Source: an uncultured Variovorax sp. (GTDB lineage: Bacteria; Pseudomonadota; Gammaproteobacteria; Burkholderiales; Burkholderiaceae_C). Taken from it: a DNA stretch of 6,168 bases. The notes below the pieces were generated by a model. It did no database searches, had not been told where the DNA came from, and saw nothing but the letters and a program-made list of their open reading frames with translations. Positions 5,395-6,168 of the stretch are shown here, one piece after another. The position numbers were made by a program, and so were the translations under genes. The DNA is taken from NCBI GenBank assembly GCA_903872875.1, contig CAIQMJ010001006.1:1-6168 (forward strand), written 5' to 3'. Every line of letters starts with the position of its first letter. Positions within the stretch are counted from its first letter, which is position 1.

Positions 5395-6168
5395 ATGACC
5401 GTTCAACGACGCGCCCTCACCAGCGCCTTCGCCATCGCCGCCCTCGCCGGCTTGCTGCCGGCCCGCGTGCTGGCGCAGAAGAAACTCGTCCTCGGCTTCG
5501 CCCAGGTCGGCGCCGAGAGCGAATGGCGCACCGCCAACACCGAGTCGATCAAGTCGGCCGCGAAGGATGCCGGAATCGAACTCAAGTTCTCCGACGCGCA
5601 GCAGAAGCAGGAGAACCAGATCAAGGCCATCCGCTCGTACATCGCGCAGAAGGTCGACGTGATCGCGTTCTCGCCGGTGGTCGAGTCGGGCTGGGAGACC
5701 GTGCTGCGCGAGGCCAAGGCCGCCAAGATCCCGGTCGTGCTGACCGACCGCGCCGTCAACACCAAGGACGACACGCTCTACGTGACCTTCATGGGCTCGG
5801 ACTTCGTCGAAGAGGGCCGCAAGGCGGGCCGCTGGCTGGCCGACAAGATGAAGGACCAGAAGGGCGACGTGAACATCGTCGAGCTGCAGGGCACGGTGGG
5901 TTCGGCCCCTGCCATCGACCGCAAGAAGGGCTTCGAGGAAATCATCAAGGCCGATCCCAGATTCAAGATCATCCGATCGCAGACCGGCGACTTCACACGC
6001 GCCAAGGGCAAGGAGGTGATGGAAGCCTTCCTGAAGGCCGAGGGCAAGAAGATCAACGTGCTGTTCGCGCACAACGACGACATGGCGATCGGTGCGATCC
6101 AGGCCATCGAAGAGGCCGGACTCAAGCCGGCCAAGGACATCACCATCATCTCGATCGACGGCGTCAAG
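5395..6168 (+). CDS. ytfQ: YtfQ-like periplasmic sugar-binding protein of an ABC importer, 3' end missing
   Basis: The first 258 residues are present and the frame is open at the right edge; YtfQ of E. coli has about 318, so about 60 are missing. ATG 5395 follows AGGAG (5384-5388) by 6 nt. A signal peptide occupies residues 1-27: QRR, a hydrophobic Ala/Leu core, and cleavage expected after VLA; the Arg pair leaves a Tat route possible. The mature part is a type I periplasmic binding fold. Diagnostic stretches shared with remembered YtfQ are SDAQQKQENQIKAIRS (66-81), VELQGTVGS, IDRKKGFEE, RSQTGDFTR, KGKEVMEAF, AHNDDMAIGAIQAIEEAGLK and SIDGV near the edge. YtfQ binds galactofuranose; Burkholderiales relatives serve L-arabinose or D-galactose uptake. 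It delivers the sugar to membrane permeases and an ATPase expected just beyond the window. Sitting opposite the GbpR-like gene supports LysR control. The exact ligand is uncertain. Confidence 0.93.
   Translation, partial: MTVQRRALTSAFAIAALAGLLPARVLAQKKLVLGFAQVGAESEWRTANTESIKSAAKDAGIELKFSDAQQKQENQIKAIRSYIAQKVDVIAFSPVVESGWETVLREAKAAKIPVVLTDRAVNTKDDTLYVTFMGSDFVEEGRKAGRWLADKMKDQKGDVNIVELQGTVGSAPAIDRKKGFEEIIKADPRFKIIRSQTGDFTRAKGKEVMEAFLKAEGKKINVLFAHNDDMAIGAIQAIEEAGLKPAKDITIISIDGVK

Noticed and set aside
5323..6072. 249-codon minus-strand open frame
   Set aside because: It is antisense to the sugar-binding protein, is a Leu/Asp/Gly-rich shadow, and the plus-strand protein matches YtfQ closely.
1..6168. 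Mobile elements, CRISPR arrays, tRNA or rRNA genes
   Set aside because: No direct-repeat arrays, transposase motifs, terminal inverted repeats or RNA-gene folds were recognised on either strand.

Overview
This is a G+C-rich window (roughly two-thirds G+C by eye) whose gene content and protein style suggest a betaproteobacterium of the Burkholderiales (Comamonadaceae-like). That assignment is an inference from remembered family sequences, not a search. It holds six protein-coding genes on strictly alternating strands (- + - + - +), two of them cut by the window ends.

From left to right: (1) a left-truncated minus-strand regulator with an alpha-helical, TPR-like N-terminus, an OmpR-like winged helix and the start of a second helix-turn-helix (1-1108); (2) galM, aldose 1-epimerase, plus strand (1270-2331); (3) an SMP-30/gluconolactonase-family sugar lactonase, minus strand (2356-3294); (4) a classical SDR resembling L-arabinose/D-galactose 1-dehydrogenases, plus strand, most likely starting at a TTG codon (3442-4230); (5) a LysR-family regulator of the GbpR type, minus strand (4261-5223); (6) a periplasmic sugar-binding protein very like E. 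coli YtfQ, plus strand and cut by the right edge (5395-6168).

Together the genes outline non-phosphorylative sugar oxidation. The ABC-transporter binding protein captures an aldose such as L-arabinose, D-galactose or galactofuranose. The mutarotase equilibrates its anomers, the NAD(P)-dependent SDR oxidises C1 to a lactone, and the lactonase opens it to the aldonate. The dehydratase, later enzymes and ABC ATPase/permeases would lie outside the window, probably to the right. The exact sugar cannot be fixed from sequence alone.

Regulation concentrates in two strongly AT-rich islands in divergent intergenic regions: 3361-3420 (lactonase/SDR) and about 5261-5310 (LysR/binding protein). They share the 8-mer ATTTGATT, placed in the same orientation relative to a plausible -35 element of the lactonase and of the binding-protein gene, and each holds a perfect short dyad. 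This is the best candidate for a common operator of the LysR protein. I see no RNA genes, mobile elements, CRISPR arrays or phage features, and no wholly new system; the most unusual points are the alternating layout, the shared operator candidate and the double DNA-binding architecture of the first gene.
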